Origin: Paenibacillus sp. 32352
GTDB lineage: Bacteria > Bacillota > Bacilli > Paenibacillales > NBRC-103111
Length of the DNA: 64,000 nt
Assembly: GCF_002042965.1 (NCBI RefSeq)
Contig: NZ_MZNT01000017.1
Location: 105,641 to 169,640, forward strand
Direction: 5' to 3'
Positions within the stretch are counted from its first letter, which is position 1, and each line of letters opens with the position of its first letter. Positions 1 through 9,137 of the stretch are shown here, in pieces. The notes beneath the pieces are model-generated. The model searched no databases. It worked only from the letters and a program-made list of their open reading frames with translations, and had not been told where the DNA came from. The translations under genes were made by a program, and so were the position numbers.

Positions 1-63
1 TTGAACTTGATGATGGGCTGGGAAGAATCGACCGGTTTGGCGTTCACCCCGGTGTATCCATAA
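1..63 (+). CDS. argC: N-acetyl-gamma-glutamyl-phosphate reductase, C-terminal end only
   Basis: Only the last 20 codons and a TAA stop are inside the window. The tail ends in FTPVYP after NLMMGWEE, which is the usual C-terminus of ArgC, the NADPH-dependent enzyme that reduces N-acetylglutamyl phosphate to the semialdehyde. It lies directly in front of argJ on the same strand, as in the argCJBD order of Bacilli. The start, promoter and any ArgR site lie upstream of the window. Confidence 0.85.
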   Translation: MNLMMGWEESTGLAFTPVYP

Positions 64-90
64 CAGTAACATGCCATGGGTGAGGAGAAG

Positions 91-1317
91 ATGAAAGTGA
101 AGGATCAATTTACCGTCGTGCCGGAAGGCTCGATCACAACACCGCAGGGCTTTCGTGCAGGAGGCTTGCATTGCGGCTTGAAGAAAACAAATCGTTTTGA
201 CCTCGGTGTCATTGTGTGTGAGGTTCCTGCCCAAGCTGCGGGTGTCTACACACTCAATGCCTTTCAGGCGGCGCCTCTGCGCGTGACGCAGGATAGCATT
301 GCCGTAGACGGCAAGCTGCAAGCGATGATAGTTAACAGCGGCAATGCCAACGCCTGCACAGGTAAGCAGGGAGAGGACGACGCTCGCGAGATGCGTGCTG
401 CAGCTGCAAAAGCTTTTGGCGTTGCGGAGCATCATGTCGGCGTTACCTCGACGGGCGTTATCGGAGAGCTGCTGCCAATGCCTAAAGTGCTGAGCGGGAT
501 CGAGAAGCTTCCTGCCGAAGTGAAACTGGACGGAGGAGAAGATTTCTGTCAGGCGATCCTCACGACCGATCTGGTGCAGAAGATGACCTGCGTCAAGCTG
601 ACGGTGAATGGCAAAACGGTACATATTGCCGGTGCAGCGAAAGGGTCGGGCATGATACATCCGAACATGGCAACGATGCTCGGCTTTATGACGACGGATG
701 CCAACATTGAGAGCGCCCAGCTGCAAAAGCTGCTGAACGGCGTTACGGATTCCACCTTCAACATGATCACTGTGGATGGCGATACAAGCACTAACGACAT
801 GGTTGTCGTTATGGCGAGCGGCATGGCTGGCAATGACAGCCTGACGCCCGAGCATCCGGACTGGGCTTCGTTCGAAGCGGGCTTCCGCTATGTAGGCGAA
901 TATTTGGCCAAAGCCATTGCCCGCGACGGGGAAGGCGCTACGAAGCTCATCGAGGTCAATGTGGCAGGAGCTGAGACACAGGAAGCGGCTCGGGCGATTG
1001 CCAAGACGATCGTCGGCTCGAGCCTGGTGAAGTCGGCCTGCTACGGCGCAGACGCGAACTGGGGCCGTATCATTGCGGCAGTAGGCCGCGCTGGACAGCC
1101 GGTGAATACGGAAACCGTGGACATCCGTTTGGGGGATATCCTCGTACTGGAGCAGTCGCGTCCGGTGAAGTTCGATGAAGACCGGGCCGAGGAGTACTTA
1201 AAGGGCGAGCTGGTGCAAATTCACGTGAATTTGAACATGGGCTCGGAGACTGCAACCGCATGGGGCTGCGACTTGACCTATGATTATGTTCGCATCAACG
1301 CGGCGTACCGGACGTAA
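91..1317 (+). CDS. argJ: Bifunctional glutamate N-acetyltransferase / ornithine acetyltransferase
   Basis: ArgJ moves the acetyl group from N-acetylornithine to glutamate, closing the acetyl cycle of arginine synthesis. The protein (408 aa) is full length for the family. It contains the autoproteolysis region HPNMATMLG, where the precursor is cut before the Thr of ATML to give alpha and beta chains, and ends in the typical WGCDLTYDYV(R/K)INAAYRT tail. An in-frame ATG lies at 76, but GGTGAGGAG sits just before the ATG at 91, so 91 is preferred. It follows argC by 27 bases and is probably in the same operon. Whether it is bifunctional or only an ornithine acetyltransferase cannot be read from sequence. 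Confidence 0.93.
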   Translation: MKVKDQFTVVPEGSITTPQGFRAGGLHCGLKKTNRFDLGVIVCEVPAQAAGVYTLNAFQAAPLRVTQDSIAVDGKLQAMIVNSGNANACTGKQGEDDAREMRAAAAKAFGVAEHHVGVTSTGVIGELLPMPKVLSGIEKLPAEVKLDGGEDFCQAILTTDLVQKMTCVKLTVNGKTVHIAGAAKGSGMIHPNMATMLGFMTTDANIESAQLQKLLNGVTDSTFNMITVDGDTSTNDMVVVMASGMAGNDSLTPEHPDWASFEAGFRYVGEYLAKAIARDGEGATKLIEVNVAGAETQEAARAIAKTIVGSSLVKSACYGADANWGRIIAAVGRAGQPVNTETVDIRLGDILVLEQSRPVKFDEDRAEEYLKGELVQIHVNLNMGSETATAWGCDLTYDYVRINAAYRT

Positions 1318-1416
1318 GAGAGATTTTAAACGAAAATAAGCTGAGCAAACGGAACGTCTGCCGGTACAGCACAAGGCTGTCAGCGGGCGAGCCGTGTATA
1401 TAAAGGGGAACGAAGC

Positions 1417-2199
1417 ATGAGCGCAATGTGTTTTGTGATGAAATGCGGCGGCAGCACGCTGGCGGCTCTGCCGGATTCATTTTTCTTGGATATGAAGAGG
1501 CTTCAGGATGAGGCCATCATTCCGGTCATCGTCCACGGGGGCGGTCCGGCGATTTCTTCAACGCTTGAGAAGCTCGGTATCGAAACCGAGTTCGTCAACG
1601 GTCTGCGGAAGACCAATGAAGCCGTGCTCGACGTGGTTGAGATGGTGCTGTCGGGTCAAATCAATAAAGAGATCGTACGCAAAATTCAGCTGTCCGGGGC
1701 TCGGGCTATGGGACTGTCCGGGGTAGACGGTCATCTCATTCAGGCAGAGCCGGTCGCTAACGCTCACGAAGTCGGTCTTGTCGGCGACGTAACGAAAGTC
1801 AACGCCGAGCTGATTCAAGGAATCGTGAAGATGGGTTATATGCCGGTTATTGCGCCTGTCGGACTTGGAGCCGATGGAGGCCAGCGGTATAATATTAATG
1901 CGGACACGGCCGCAGGCGCCGTTGCATCGCATCTGGGCGTTGAACGAATGATCGTTGTTACGGATGTGCCTGGCATCATGAACGGCGAGAAAAAAGTGCT
2001 GCCTTCCGTAACGGTGCAGGAGATCGACGCTATGATCGCCAGCGGGGAAATTTACGGCGGAATGATTCCGAAGGTTCGTGCGGCGGTTCAATGTATTCAA
2101 GGCAAAGTTCGTGAGGTTATCATCGTGAACGGTGCGGAGCCGGAAGTGTTGAGCAAGGTAATCAAAGGCGCTGCGATCGGAACACGAATCGTTAAATAA
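1417..2199 (+). CDS. argB: Acetylglutamate kinase
   Basis: ArgB phosphorylates N-acetylglutamate with ATP, the second step of arginine synthesis. The 260-residue protein has the amino-acid kinase fold signatures: the N-terminal KCGGS nucleotide loop, VHGGGP for substrate binding, the NINADTAAG segment near the ATP site, and a C-terminal GGMIPKV region. It lacks the long N-terminal helix that marks hexameric, arginine-inhibited ArgB, so feedback control may act elsewhere; that is an inference. AAAGGGGAACGAAGC precedes the ATG. It sits about 100 bases after argJ, with no terminator seen in between. Confidence 0.95.
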   Translation: MSAMCFVMKCGGSTLAALPDSFFLDMKRLQDEAIIPVIVHGGGPAISSTLEKLGIETEFVNGLRKTNEAVLDVVEMVLSGQINKEIVRKIQLSGARAMGLSGVDGHLIQAEPVANAHEVGLVGDVTKVNAELIQGIVKMGYMPVIAPVGLGADGGQRYNINADTAAGAVASHLGVERMIVVTDVPGIMNGEKKVLPSVTVQEIDAMIASGEIYGGMIPKVRAAVQCIQGKVREVIIVNGAEPEVLSKVIKGAAIGTRIVK

Positions 2200-2245
2200 A
2201 TGCAATTATCTGGATAGTTATTATAGGAAAAAGGAGTGATTCAGC

Positions 2246-3436
2246 ATGGGAGAAGGAGCTAATTCATTGTTTCCGAATTACGGGCGCTACCCGCTAGCAT
2301 TTGTGAAGGGGGAAGGCAGCCGTCTATGGGATGAGAATGGCAAGGAGTATCTCGATCTGATGTGCGGCTTGGCGGTTACCAACCTGGGGCATGCGCCCAA
2401 ACAGGTCAAGGAACGCCTGAAGGATCAGGTTGACCAGCTGTGGCACACCAGCAACCTGTTTCATATTCCGAATCAGGAAAAGCTCGCGAAGCTGCTGACG
2501 GACAACAGCTGCGGCGATGCCGTATTTTTCTGCAACAGCGGTGCGGAGGCGAACGAAGCGGCCATCAAACTGGCACGCCGGTATTTCAACAAAGTACTCG
2601 GCAAGCCGGACCAATACGAAATTATTACCTTCCACCTGTCGTTCCATGGACGTACCTTGGCAACATTGACCGCGACCGGGCAGGATAAGGTCAAGGACGG
2701 CTTTGCGCCGCTTCCAGAAGGCTTCGTATACGCACCATACAATGATTCGGAAGCCCTGGAGCAAGCGATCGGACCGAAAACATGCGCTATCATGCTGGAG
2801 ATGGTACAAGGTGAAGGCGGCGTTAATCCAGCTGATCCTGCATTCGTGGCCCGCATAGCGGAGCTGTGCAAGCAGCATGGGCTGCTGTTGATCATTGACG
2901 AAATCCAAACCGGTATCGGACGTACTGGTAAAATGTTTGCTTACGAGCATTACGGCGTGGAGCCGGACATTTTTACCCTGGCCAAAGGGTTGGGAAGCGG
3001 AATGCCGATCGGGGCGATGGTCGGTAAGGAGCATCTGCGCAGTGCATTCAGTGCAGGCAGCCACGGCTCCACCTTCGGAGGCAATTACTTGTCCACCGCA
3101 GCGGGTATCGCAACGATGGAAACGATGCTTGCCGAGAAGCTGTCGGATCGTGCGGCGGAGCTTGGGGATTACATCGTCAGTACGTTGAAGGAGAAGCTGG
3201 CAGGCAATCCGCTGGTGACGGAAATTCGCGGTCTCGGAATGCTGATTGGCATCGGCTGCACGCAGCCGGTAGCTGATTTGATTACAGCTATCCAGGAGCA
3301 AGCCGTGCTTGTTGTTTCGGCCGGGCCTAACGTTATTCGTCTTGCGCCAAGCTTGCTTATCTCCAAAGAAGACCTGGATCGCGGACTTGATGTAGTCTGC
3401 TCTGTATTAAGCAAACAAGCCGCAGCAGCGGTATAA
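2246..3436 (+). CDS. argD: Acetylornithine aminotransferase
   Basis: This class III PLP-dependent aminotransferase interconverts N-acetylglutamate semialdehyde and N-acetylornithine. The 396-residue protein shows NSGAEANEAAIKLAR (phosphate binding), FHGRTLATL, the IIDEIQTGIGRTG segment with the PLP-ring Asp, and LAKGLGSGMPIG with the Schiff-base Lys at about residue 247. GGAGTGATTCAGC precedes the ATG. Its place between argB and argF supports ArgD over the related ornithine or GABA aminotransferases. Confidence 0.94.
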   Translation: MGEGANSLFPNYGRYPLAFVKGEGSRLWDENGKEYLDLMCGLAVTNLGHAPKQVKERLKDQVDQLWHTSNLFHIPNQEKLAKLLTDNSCGDAVFFCNSGAEANEAAIKLARRYFNKVLGKPDQYEIITFHLSFHGRTLATLTATGQDKVKDGFAPLPEGFVYAPYNDSEALEQAIGPKTCAIMLEMVQGEGGVNPADPAFVARIAELCKQHGLLLIIDEIQTGIGRTGKMFAYEHYGVEPDIFTLAKGLGSGMPIGAMVGKEHLRSAFSAGSHGSTFGGNYLSTAAGIATMETMLAEKLSDRAAELGDYIVSTLKEKLAGNPLVTEIRGLGMLIGIGCTQPVADLITAIQEQAVLVVSAGPNVIRLAPSLLISKEDLDRGLDVVCSVLSKQAAAAV

Positions 3437-3607
3437 GCATCTTTTAGACGACATTAAGCTATCGTTAAAATATATGAAGCCCGCTGAAAGCAGCTTAGAG
3501 GGTAGGAATGCTGTTATTTGCGGATCGGTATTGATTCCGGAGTTACAGCCTTGCCCTCCTGCTTGGCGGATAGTTACTTATACAACTTATTGAAAGGGGC
3601 GATTACA

Positions 3608-4561
3608 TTGGCAGGAACCGAACAGCCTGTGGCCATCGACTTGAAAGGACGGGACTTCCTGGCCGTTGCCGATTATTCTCCGGAAGAGCTGAAATATTTG
3701 ATTGACCTGGCTATTGAATTGAAACGGAAGCAAAAAGCCGGGGAGGTATACCAGCCTCTCAAAGGAAAAACGCTGGGGATGATCTTTGAAAAATCGTCAA
3801 CTCGTACACGCGTATCATTTGAAGTAGGGATGTACCAATTGGGCGGTCAAGCTCTCTTCTTGAGCAAAAACGATCTTCAAATCGGGCGCGGAGAATCGAT
3901 CTGGGATACGGCGCAAGTGATGTCCCGTTACTTGGACGGCATTATGATCCGTACCTACGAGCACCGCAAGGTCATTGACTTGGCGAGAGGCGCCACCATC
4001 CCGGTCATCAACGGCTTAACGGACCGTACGCACCCTTGCCAGGCATTGGCGGATTTCCAAACGATTTTGGAGCATAAAGGCACTTTAAAAGGCTTGAAGG
4101 TTGCTTATGTCGGGGACGGCAACAATATGCTGCATTCCTTGATGATGATGTCGGCTAAGCTGGGTGTTGATTTTGCTTCCGCATCGCCGGTCGGCTATGA
4201 GCCGGATAAAGGTATCGTGGAGTCCACGAAAGAAGTGGCGGCACAAACCGGCTCCAAGCTGTACGTCGGCAACGATCCTAAGGAAGCGGTAGCGGACGCG
4301 GACGTTATTTATACGGACGTATGGGCAAGCATGGGCTTTGAAGCCGAGCAAAAAGAGCGTGAGATCGCCTTTAAGGATTACCAAGTGAACGAAGAGCTGG
4401 CCAAGTATGCGAAGAAGGATTACTTGTTCATGCACTGCCTGCCGGCGCATCGCGGCGAAGAGGTTAGCGAAGGCGTTATCGACGGGGAGAACTCGATTAT
4501 TTTTGATCAGGCGGAAAACCGTCTTCATGCGCAAAAAGCAATCATGGTTGCTGTTATGTAA
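3608..4561 (+). CDS. argF: Ornithine carbamoyltransferase
   Basis: ArgF joins carbamoyl phosphate and ornithine to give citrulline. Motifs present: FEKSSTRTRVSFE (carbamoyl phosphate binding), the HPCQ loop, DVWASMG, and HCLPAHRGEEV. The frame is open from an ATG at 3518, but the extra 30 residues are not family-like. A TTG at 3608 preceded by GAAAGGGG gives a normal 317-residue protein beginning MAGTEQPVAIDLKGRDFL, so I use 3608. Unlike Bacillus subtilis, carAB are not between argD and argF, so carbamoyl phosphate must come from genes elsewhere. Confidence 0.93.
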   Translation: MAGTEQPVAIDLKGRDFLAVADYSPEELKYLIDLAIELKRKQKAGEVYQPLKGKTLGMIFEKSSTRTRVSFEVGMYQLGGQALFLSKNDLQIGRGESIWDTAQVMSRYLDGIMIRTYEHRKVIDLARGATIPVINGLTDRTHPCQALADFQTILEHKGTLKGLKVAYVGDGNNMLHSLMMMSAKLGVDFASASPVGYEPDKGIVESTKEVAAQTGSKLYVGNDPKEAVADADVIYTDVWASMGFEAEQKEREIAFKDYQVNEELAKYAKKDYLFMHCLPAHRGEEVSEGVIDGENSIIFDQAENRLHAQKAIMVAVM

Positions 4562-4591
4562 TTTTCACTATAGAGAGTCTGCTATGAAGCG

Positions 4592-4614
4592 GTGGGCATG
4601 AACCAGCTGCCCAC
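4592..4614 (+). other. Intergenic stem-loop between argF and argG
   Basis: GTGGGCA (4592-4598) is the perfect reverse complement of TGCCCAC (4608-4614), with a 9-base loop. No T-run follows, so it is not a classical terminator. It may be an mRNA processing or stability element between the two genes; the role is inferred. Confidence 0.4.
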
Positions 4615-4650
4615 TGTGTGCAGGCTTGACGAATAAAGGAGAGCGGGACA

Positions 4651-5889
4651 ATGGCAAAGCAAAAAATCGTACTGGCCTATTCGGGCGGTTTGGATACATC
4701 GATCATTTTGAAATGGTTAAAAGAAACCTATGATGCAGAAATTATCGCATTTACTGCGGACATCGGGCAAAAGGAAGAGCTGGACGGTCTGGAAGCTAAA
4801 GCTTTGGCAACGGGCGCTTCCAAAATCTATATCGACGACCTCCGCGATGAATTTGCAAAAGACTTCATCTTCCCTATGTTCCAAGCGGGTGCGCTGTATG
4901 AAGGACAATATTTGCTCGGTACAAGTATCGCACGTCCTTTGATTGCCAAACGCATGGTAGAAATCGCGCGCAAAGAGGGCGCAACAGCTATCGCACACGG
5001 TGCGACAGGAAAAGGGAACGACCAAGTTCGCTTCGAGCTGACTGTAGCTGCTCTGGCTCCTGAGCTGGAGGTTATTGCTCCTTGGCGTTTGGATGAGTTC
5101 CGCGAAACCTTCCCTGGACGCGCAGAAATGATCGCATATGCCGAAAAGCACGGAATTCCGGTAACAGCTTCCGCTGCAAAGCCTTATTCGACAGACCGTA
5201 ACCTGCTGCATATCAGCTTTGAGAGCGGCATGCTCGAGGATCCATGGTTCGATCCAAGTGCGCCGTCTAACAAGGATATGTTCGTCTTGAGTGTAGACCC
5301 TGAGGATGCACCGGACCAAGCAGAGTATGTGGAGCTGAATTTTGAAAAAGGGAACTGCGTCGGCTTGAACGGCGACCGCATGACTCCTCTGCAAGTAATG
5401 GAACGCCTGAATGAGCTGGGCGGCAAGCATGGCATCGGCCGTGTAGATATGGTAGAAAACCGTTTTGTCGGCATGAAGAGCCGCGGCGTATATGAGACTC
5501 CGGGCGGAACAATCCTGTTCACTGCTCACCGCAAAATGGAGTCCTTGACCATGGACCGTGAGGTTATGAACCTCCGTGACTCCCTAATCTCCCGTTATGC
5601 GACTCTTGTATATAACGGCTTCTGGTTCGCTCCGGAACGTCTTGCCCTGCAAGCGCTCGTGGATGAGAGCCAAAAGAATGTAACAGGTACGGTCCGTCTG
5701 AAGCTGTACAAAGGTAATGTTATCGGAGCCGGCGTACAAAGCCCTGTGAGCTTGTACAACCCTGACATCGCAACGATGGAAGCTGATCCTACACAAGCTT
5801 ACAATCAAGGTGACGCAACAGGCTTTATCCGCCTGAACGCGCTTCGTTTGAAGGTATCTTCCGGCGTTCAACAAAACGCGAAGAAGTAA
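4651..5889 (+). CDS. argG: Argininosuccinate synthase
   Basis: ArgG condenses citrulline with aspartate using ATP. The 412-residue protein starts MAKQKIVLAYSGGLDTS, with the PP-loop SGGLDTS that binds ATP, followed by ATGKGNDQVRFE for citrulline/aspartate binding. Size and motifs match the family. AAAGGAGAGCGGGACA precedes the ATG. It lies in the arginine run, separated from argF by 89 bases that hold a small stem-loop and from argH by a segment with three hairpins. Confidence 0.96.
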   Translation: MAKQKIVLAYSGGLDTSIILKWLKETYDAEIIAFTADIGQKEELDGLEAKALATGASKIYIDDLRDEFAKDFIFPMFQAGALYEGQYLLGTSIARPLIAKRMVEIARKEGATAIAHGATGKGNDQVRFELTVAALAPELEVIAPWRLDEFRETFPGRAEMIAYAEKHGIPVTASAAKPYSTDRNLLHISFESGMLEDPWFDPSAPSNKDMFVLSVDPEDAPDQAEYVELNFEKGNCVGLNGDRMTPLQVMERLNELGGKHGIGRVDMVENRFVGMKSRGVYETPGGTILFTAHRKMESLTMDREVMNLRDSLISRYATLVYNGFWFAPERLALQALVDESQKNVTGTVRLKLYKGNVIGAGVQSPVSLYNPDIATMEADPTQAYNQGDATGFIRLNALRLKVSSGVQQNAKK

Positions 5890-5935
5890 GGACAGAAGGC
5901 CGTGGGAATCGCGTCCTTTTCGTGAGACGGGCTTT

Positions 5936-6041
5936 CCTATGGATCTCCATAGGGAGGCCCTGCATCACGTATACAGAAAGAGCTTTCCTCAAGGAAAGCT
6001 CGTTAGTATTGCTTACGAAGTCAACTTTCCTACGGAAAGTT
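5936..6041 (+). repeat. Three short hairpins in the argG-argH spacer
   Basis: The 172-base spacer carries three perfect inverted repeats: CCTATGGA/TCCATAGG at 5936-5953 (2-base loop), GAGCTTTCCT/AGGAAAGCTC at 5980-6001 (2-base loop) and AACTTTCC/GGAAAGTT at 6023-6041 (3-base loop). Copies two and three share the core CTTTCC/GGAAAG, and CTTTCCT also occurs at the left edge of copy one. None is followed by a T-run. The third ends 21 bases before the argH start. Confidence 0.7.
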
Positions 6042-6061
6042 CTTAGAAAGGGGCAGCAGCC

Positions 6062-7477
6062 GTGTCAAAGCTTTGGGGTGGACGATTTACTAAAAAAACG
6101 GACCAGCTGGTGGAGGAGTATACGGCTTCCATCATGTTCGATAAAGAGCTGGCTGAAGAAGATATTCAAGGCAGCTTGGCTCACGTAACGATGCTTGGCA
6201 AATGCGGAATTTTGCCGCAGGAAGATGTGGAGACCATCAAGGACGGGTTATTGAAGGTGCAGGGCACGATCCGCCGCGGGGAAATGGAGTTCTCTGTCAG
6301 CGACGAGGACATCCACATGAACATTGAAAAAGCCCTGATCGAAGAAGTAGGGCCTGTAGGCGGCAAGCTGCACACGGGACGCAGCCGCAACGACCAGGTC
6401 GCTACCGACATGCACTTGTACTTGCGCAAACGTGTAGTGGAATTCGTTGGGCTGTTGAATAAGCTTCAGGAAGCATTGATCGAGCAGGCAAAGAACAACC
6501 TCGATACAATCATTCCTGGCTATACGCATCTTCAGCGCGCTCAGCCGATTTTGTTCGCCCATCATCTGATGGCCTATGTGTCGATGTTCCAGCGCGATAT
6601 CGAGCGTTTGCAGGACAGCTACAAACGCATTAACGTGCTGCCGCTCGGAGCGGGAGCTCTGGCGGGAACTACATTCCCGATCGATCGTCATTTCGTGGCT
6701 CAGCAGCTGGGCTTCGACGGTGTGTACGAGAATTCCCTGGACGCTGTCAGCGACCGTGATTTTATCATTGAGTTTCTGTCCAATGCTTCCATGATTATGA
6801 TGCACCTGTCCCGCTTGAGCGAAGAATTCATTCTTTGGTCTTCGACAGAATTCCATTTCATCGAGCTTGACGATGCATTTTGTACGGGAAGCAGCATCAT
6901 GCCTCAGAAGAAAAATCCGGACGTACCGGAGCTTGTTCGCGGAAAAACCGGCCGTGTATACGGCAACCTGTTCGGCTTGTTGACGGTCCTTAAGTCGCTG
7001 CCTCTTGCCTATAACAAGGACATGCAGGAGGATAAAGAAGGCATGCTGGACACGGTTCGTACGCTTCAAGGTGCCCTTCAGCTGTATGCCCCGATGGTTA
7101 GCACTATGAAGGTTAATAAGGATCGCATGCGTCAAGCGGTTAACCAGGACTTCTCTAATGCAACGGATATTGCGGACTACTTGGTTAACAAGGGCCTGCC
7201 TTTCCGCCAAGCACATGAAGTTATCGGTAAAACCGTACTCTACTGTATCCAAAACGGCAAATTCCTGCTCGATCTGAAGCTGGAGGAATTCCACCAGTTC
7301 TCAACCCTTTTCGAGCAGGATATCTATAAAGTGTTGCAGCCGGAGCAGGTCGTTAACGCCCGTAACGTTTACGGCGGTACGGCAAGCAATCAGGTTAGCG
7401 AAGCTATTGCTCGTGCTGAGGTAGTGATCAACCATACGAACGAATGGTTCGAGCAGTACAGTAACAAAAGCCAATAA
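6062..7477 (+). CDS. argH: Argininosuccinate lyase
   Basis: ArgH splits argininosuccinate into arginine and fumarate, the last step of the pathway. The 471-residue protein begins SKLWGGRF and holds HTGRSRNDQVATD, the TxxQxAQP-type segment HLQRAQPILF and the superfamily signature GSSIMPQKKNPD, the flexible catalytic loop. The start is GTG at 6062, preceded by GAAAGGGGCAGCAGCC. It is the last gene of the arginine run; a terminator follows at 7494. Confidence 0.96.
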   Translation: MSKLWGGRFTKKTDQLVEEYTASIMFDKELAEEDIQGSLAHVTMLGKCGILPQEDVETIKDGLLKVQGTIRRGEMEFSVSDEDIHMNIEKALIEEVGPVGGKLHTGRSRNDQVATDMHLYLRKRVVEFVGLLNKLQEALIEQAKNNLDTIIPGYTHLQRAQPILFAHHLMAYVSMFQRDIERLQDSYKRINVLPLGAGALAGTTFPIDRHFVAQQLGFDGVYENSLDAVSDRDFIIEFLSNASMIMMHLSRLSEEFILWSSTEFHFIELDDAFCTGSSIMPQKKNPDVPELVRGKTGRVYGNLFGLLTVLKSLPLAYNKDMQEDKEGMLDTVRTLQGALQLYAPMVSTMKVNKDRMRQAVNQDFSNATDIADYLVNKGLPFRQAHEVIGKTVLYCIQNGKFLLDLKLEEFHQFSTLFEQDIYKVLQPEQVVNARNVYGGTASNQVSEAIARAEVVINHTNEWFEQYSNKSQ

Positions 7478-7493
7478 TCTATATGGGAAATTG

Positions 7494-7532
7494 CCCGTTG
7501 TTTGAGAAACTCTTCTCGGCAGCGGGTTTTTT
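7494..7532 (+). terminator. Rho-independent terminator after argH
   Basis: CCCGTTG (7494-7500) pairs with CAGCGGG (7520-7526), one G-T pair, with an inner TTGAGAAACTCTTCTC segment that can extend folding. TTTTTT follows directly. Confidence 0.75.
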
Positions 7533-7572
7533 ATTGGGTTCCAAAGAAAATTTTGAAAATCACGAAGAGATA

Positions 7573-7600
7573 TGAAACAAAGTGTAACGGGGATGCGTCT
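7573..7600 (+). promoter_or_regulatory. ECF sigma factor-like promoter (TGAAAC-N17-CGTC)
   Basis: TGAAAC at 7573-7578 and CGTC at 7596-7599 are 17 bases apart. This matches the -35 and -10 pattern of extracytoplasmic-function sigma factors of the SigM/SigW/SigX type in Bacillus. It lies 37 bases before the start of a secreted protein gene and after the argH terminator, the right place for an independent promoter. Which sigma factor uses it is unknown. Confidence 0.5.
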
Positions 7601-7636
7601 TATTGTTGAAAATATTGCCATAACTGGGAGGCGTGT

Positions 7637-9040
7637 ATGAAGAAGAGACGCGATGTCGTATCCGTTATCACTTTACTATTAATCCTATTGCTGATAGGTA
7701 CTGCCGTTCCTTACGCAGAGGCTGAGGAATCACCCGTTTTGTTAAGCAGCTTGACCCAAGCTCAAGACTTTGCTGCGAAATTTATTGAAAAGGAATATCC
7801 TTTTGCGAAGGGCAGCTTTGTTGTTGAAGATTCGAGAGTAGTATCAATGCCGCCTAATGAAAACCATTATTATTTTCAATTTAAAAGAGTTATCGATGGA
7901 ATACCTTACCCGAATAATTTCATTAACCTGGATATAGATCAAAGGGGAACTATAATAAGCAAGCAAATTTTTTGGAACAAAGAGCTGAAGCTTCCTAAGA
8001 CGGAAAATGTTCTGAACATAGAAAATGCCAAGCTGAAGCTGATAGAGCAAATGAAACCGTATGTTTCAGCTGAGTACCCGGATAGAATCAATCACGGTGA
8101 ACAGAAAACGGGGTTTTATAGTTATCGGCTGGCACAAGAAACGGCAATTGATGCCATTACCGGAGAGCTGATTGAGGATGAAGAGGGACTGCGTCTTGCG
8201 ACACAAAAGCCAATTATCGAGCATCCTATCGATAACGCAATTCTACCTGTTCCTACAGCGGAAGAAGCTTTAAAAAGAGCGTCGTCATTCGCTATGATCC
8301 CATCAGGTTCGGAAAAACCGAATGTGTTCTCGGAATCGGTTGGTTTCAATAATGCTTTTAGCGGCCCTTTCTGGAGGGTTAACTGGGTTAAAAAAGTGGG
8401 AGATACTTACTGCTCATCTTACGTGCAGCTTCAACAAGGCACAGGTGAACTGATCTATTACTTTAACGATTGCAAGATAGAAGGACATAGCCCGATAAAT
8501 GAGGAAGAGGCTAAGAAAATTGCGATTGAATTTATCAAACAATATGTACCCCGTCATGCGCATCAGCTTGTTTTATCAGAAGTACGACAAAATAAAGTTA
8601 CGATTCAAGAACGCAGGGGTGCTGAGGAATATTCGGTTTATTTTACACAAAATGTCCCCGGGGCTAGAGGGGGATACGTGATAATAGGAATAGATAAGGA
8701 ATCTGGTAAGGTTTCTTTGTACTCTAATAGTCTGCACGAATTGAATTATGATGATATGCCTTACTTCAATGAAGATAGCTTAAAAATGATGCTCATGAAA
8801 AAATATGATCTGCAGCTCAGTTACAGGCATGATACTGATAAGAGCAGTATTTCCAAGGCGTGGAAGGAAGGGACTCTGCAAGTAGTGAATAATGAGCCAG
8901 TGGAGGCAAGGCTAGTATATGGTCTGGTTAACAAAGACAAATATCTTGACTACTTTCTGGATGCGAAGGATGCCGTATGGAGACATAGCTTGACATCGGA
9001 GGTAACTTCAGAGGAAAAGATTAAATCCGCGCAACGATAG
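7637..9040 (+). CDS. Secreted YcdB/YcdC-like repeat protein
   Basis: This 467-residue protein begins with a basic n-region and a hydrophobic stretch (residues 9-25) ending near AEAEE, which looks like a Sec signal peptide. After that come two units resembling the YcdB/YcdC (PepSY-related) repeat. Around residues 70-120 there is FQFKRVIDGIPYPNNFI followed by a conserved Gly and a Trp (IFWNKEL); residues 285-400 hold NEEEAKKIAIEFIKQYV and YVIIGIDKESGKVSLY. Function of the family is not settled; extracytoplasmic location is likely. GGGAGGCGTGT precedes the ATG. It is monocistronic, with an ECF-like promoter upstream and a shared terminator downstream. Confidence 0.7.
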   Translation: MKKRRDVVSVITLLLILLLIGTAVPYAEAEESPVLLSSLTQAQDFAAKFIEKEYPFAKGSFVVEDSRVVSMPPNENHYYFQFKRVIDGIPYPNNFINLDIDQRGTIISKQIFWNKELKLPKTENVLNIENAKLKLIEQMKPYVSAEYPDRINHGEQKTGFYSYRLAQETAIDAITGELIEDEEGLRLATQKPIIEHPIDNAILPVPTAEEALKRASSFAMIPSGSEKPNVFSESVGFNNAFSGPFWRVNWVKKVGDTYCSSYVQLQQGTGELIYYFNDCKIEGHSPINEEEAKKIAIEFIKQYVPRHAHQLVLSEVRQNKVTIQERRGAEEYSVYFTQNVPGARGGYVIIGIDKESGKVSLYSNSLHELNYDDMPYFNEDSLKMMLMKKYDLQLSYRHDTDKSSISKAWKEGTLQVVNNEPVEARLVYGLVNKDKYLDYFLDAKDAVWRHSLTSEVTSEEKIKSAQR

Positions 9041-9091
9041 TGGTAGAGAAAACCTCATAGCTTTAAGGATCATAGAAAAGAGAAGCTGGAT

Positions 9092-9136
9092 AAAGAAGCA
9101 GCCCCGCTAATTCCTATTAGCAGGAGCTGCTTCTTT
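9092..9136. terminator. Bidirectional terminator between convergent genes
   Basis: AAAGAAGCAGC pairs with GCTGCTTCTTT across CCGCTAAT/ATTAGC inner arms. It ends just before the stop codon of the minus-strand VanW gene and serves the plus-strand YcdB-like gene; the A- and T-rich arms fit use in both directions. Confidence 0.75.
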
Positions 9137-9137
9137 G

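Noticed and set aside
2324..3301. Long open frame (325 codons) on the minus strand opposite argD
   Set aside because: It has no ribosome binding site or family motifs, and the plus strand carries a full ArgD with all motifs.
6248..7294. 348-codon minus-strand frame opposite argH
   Set aside because: Composition is a shadow of the argH codons; no start signal and no domain seen.
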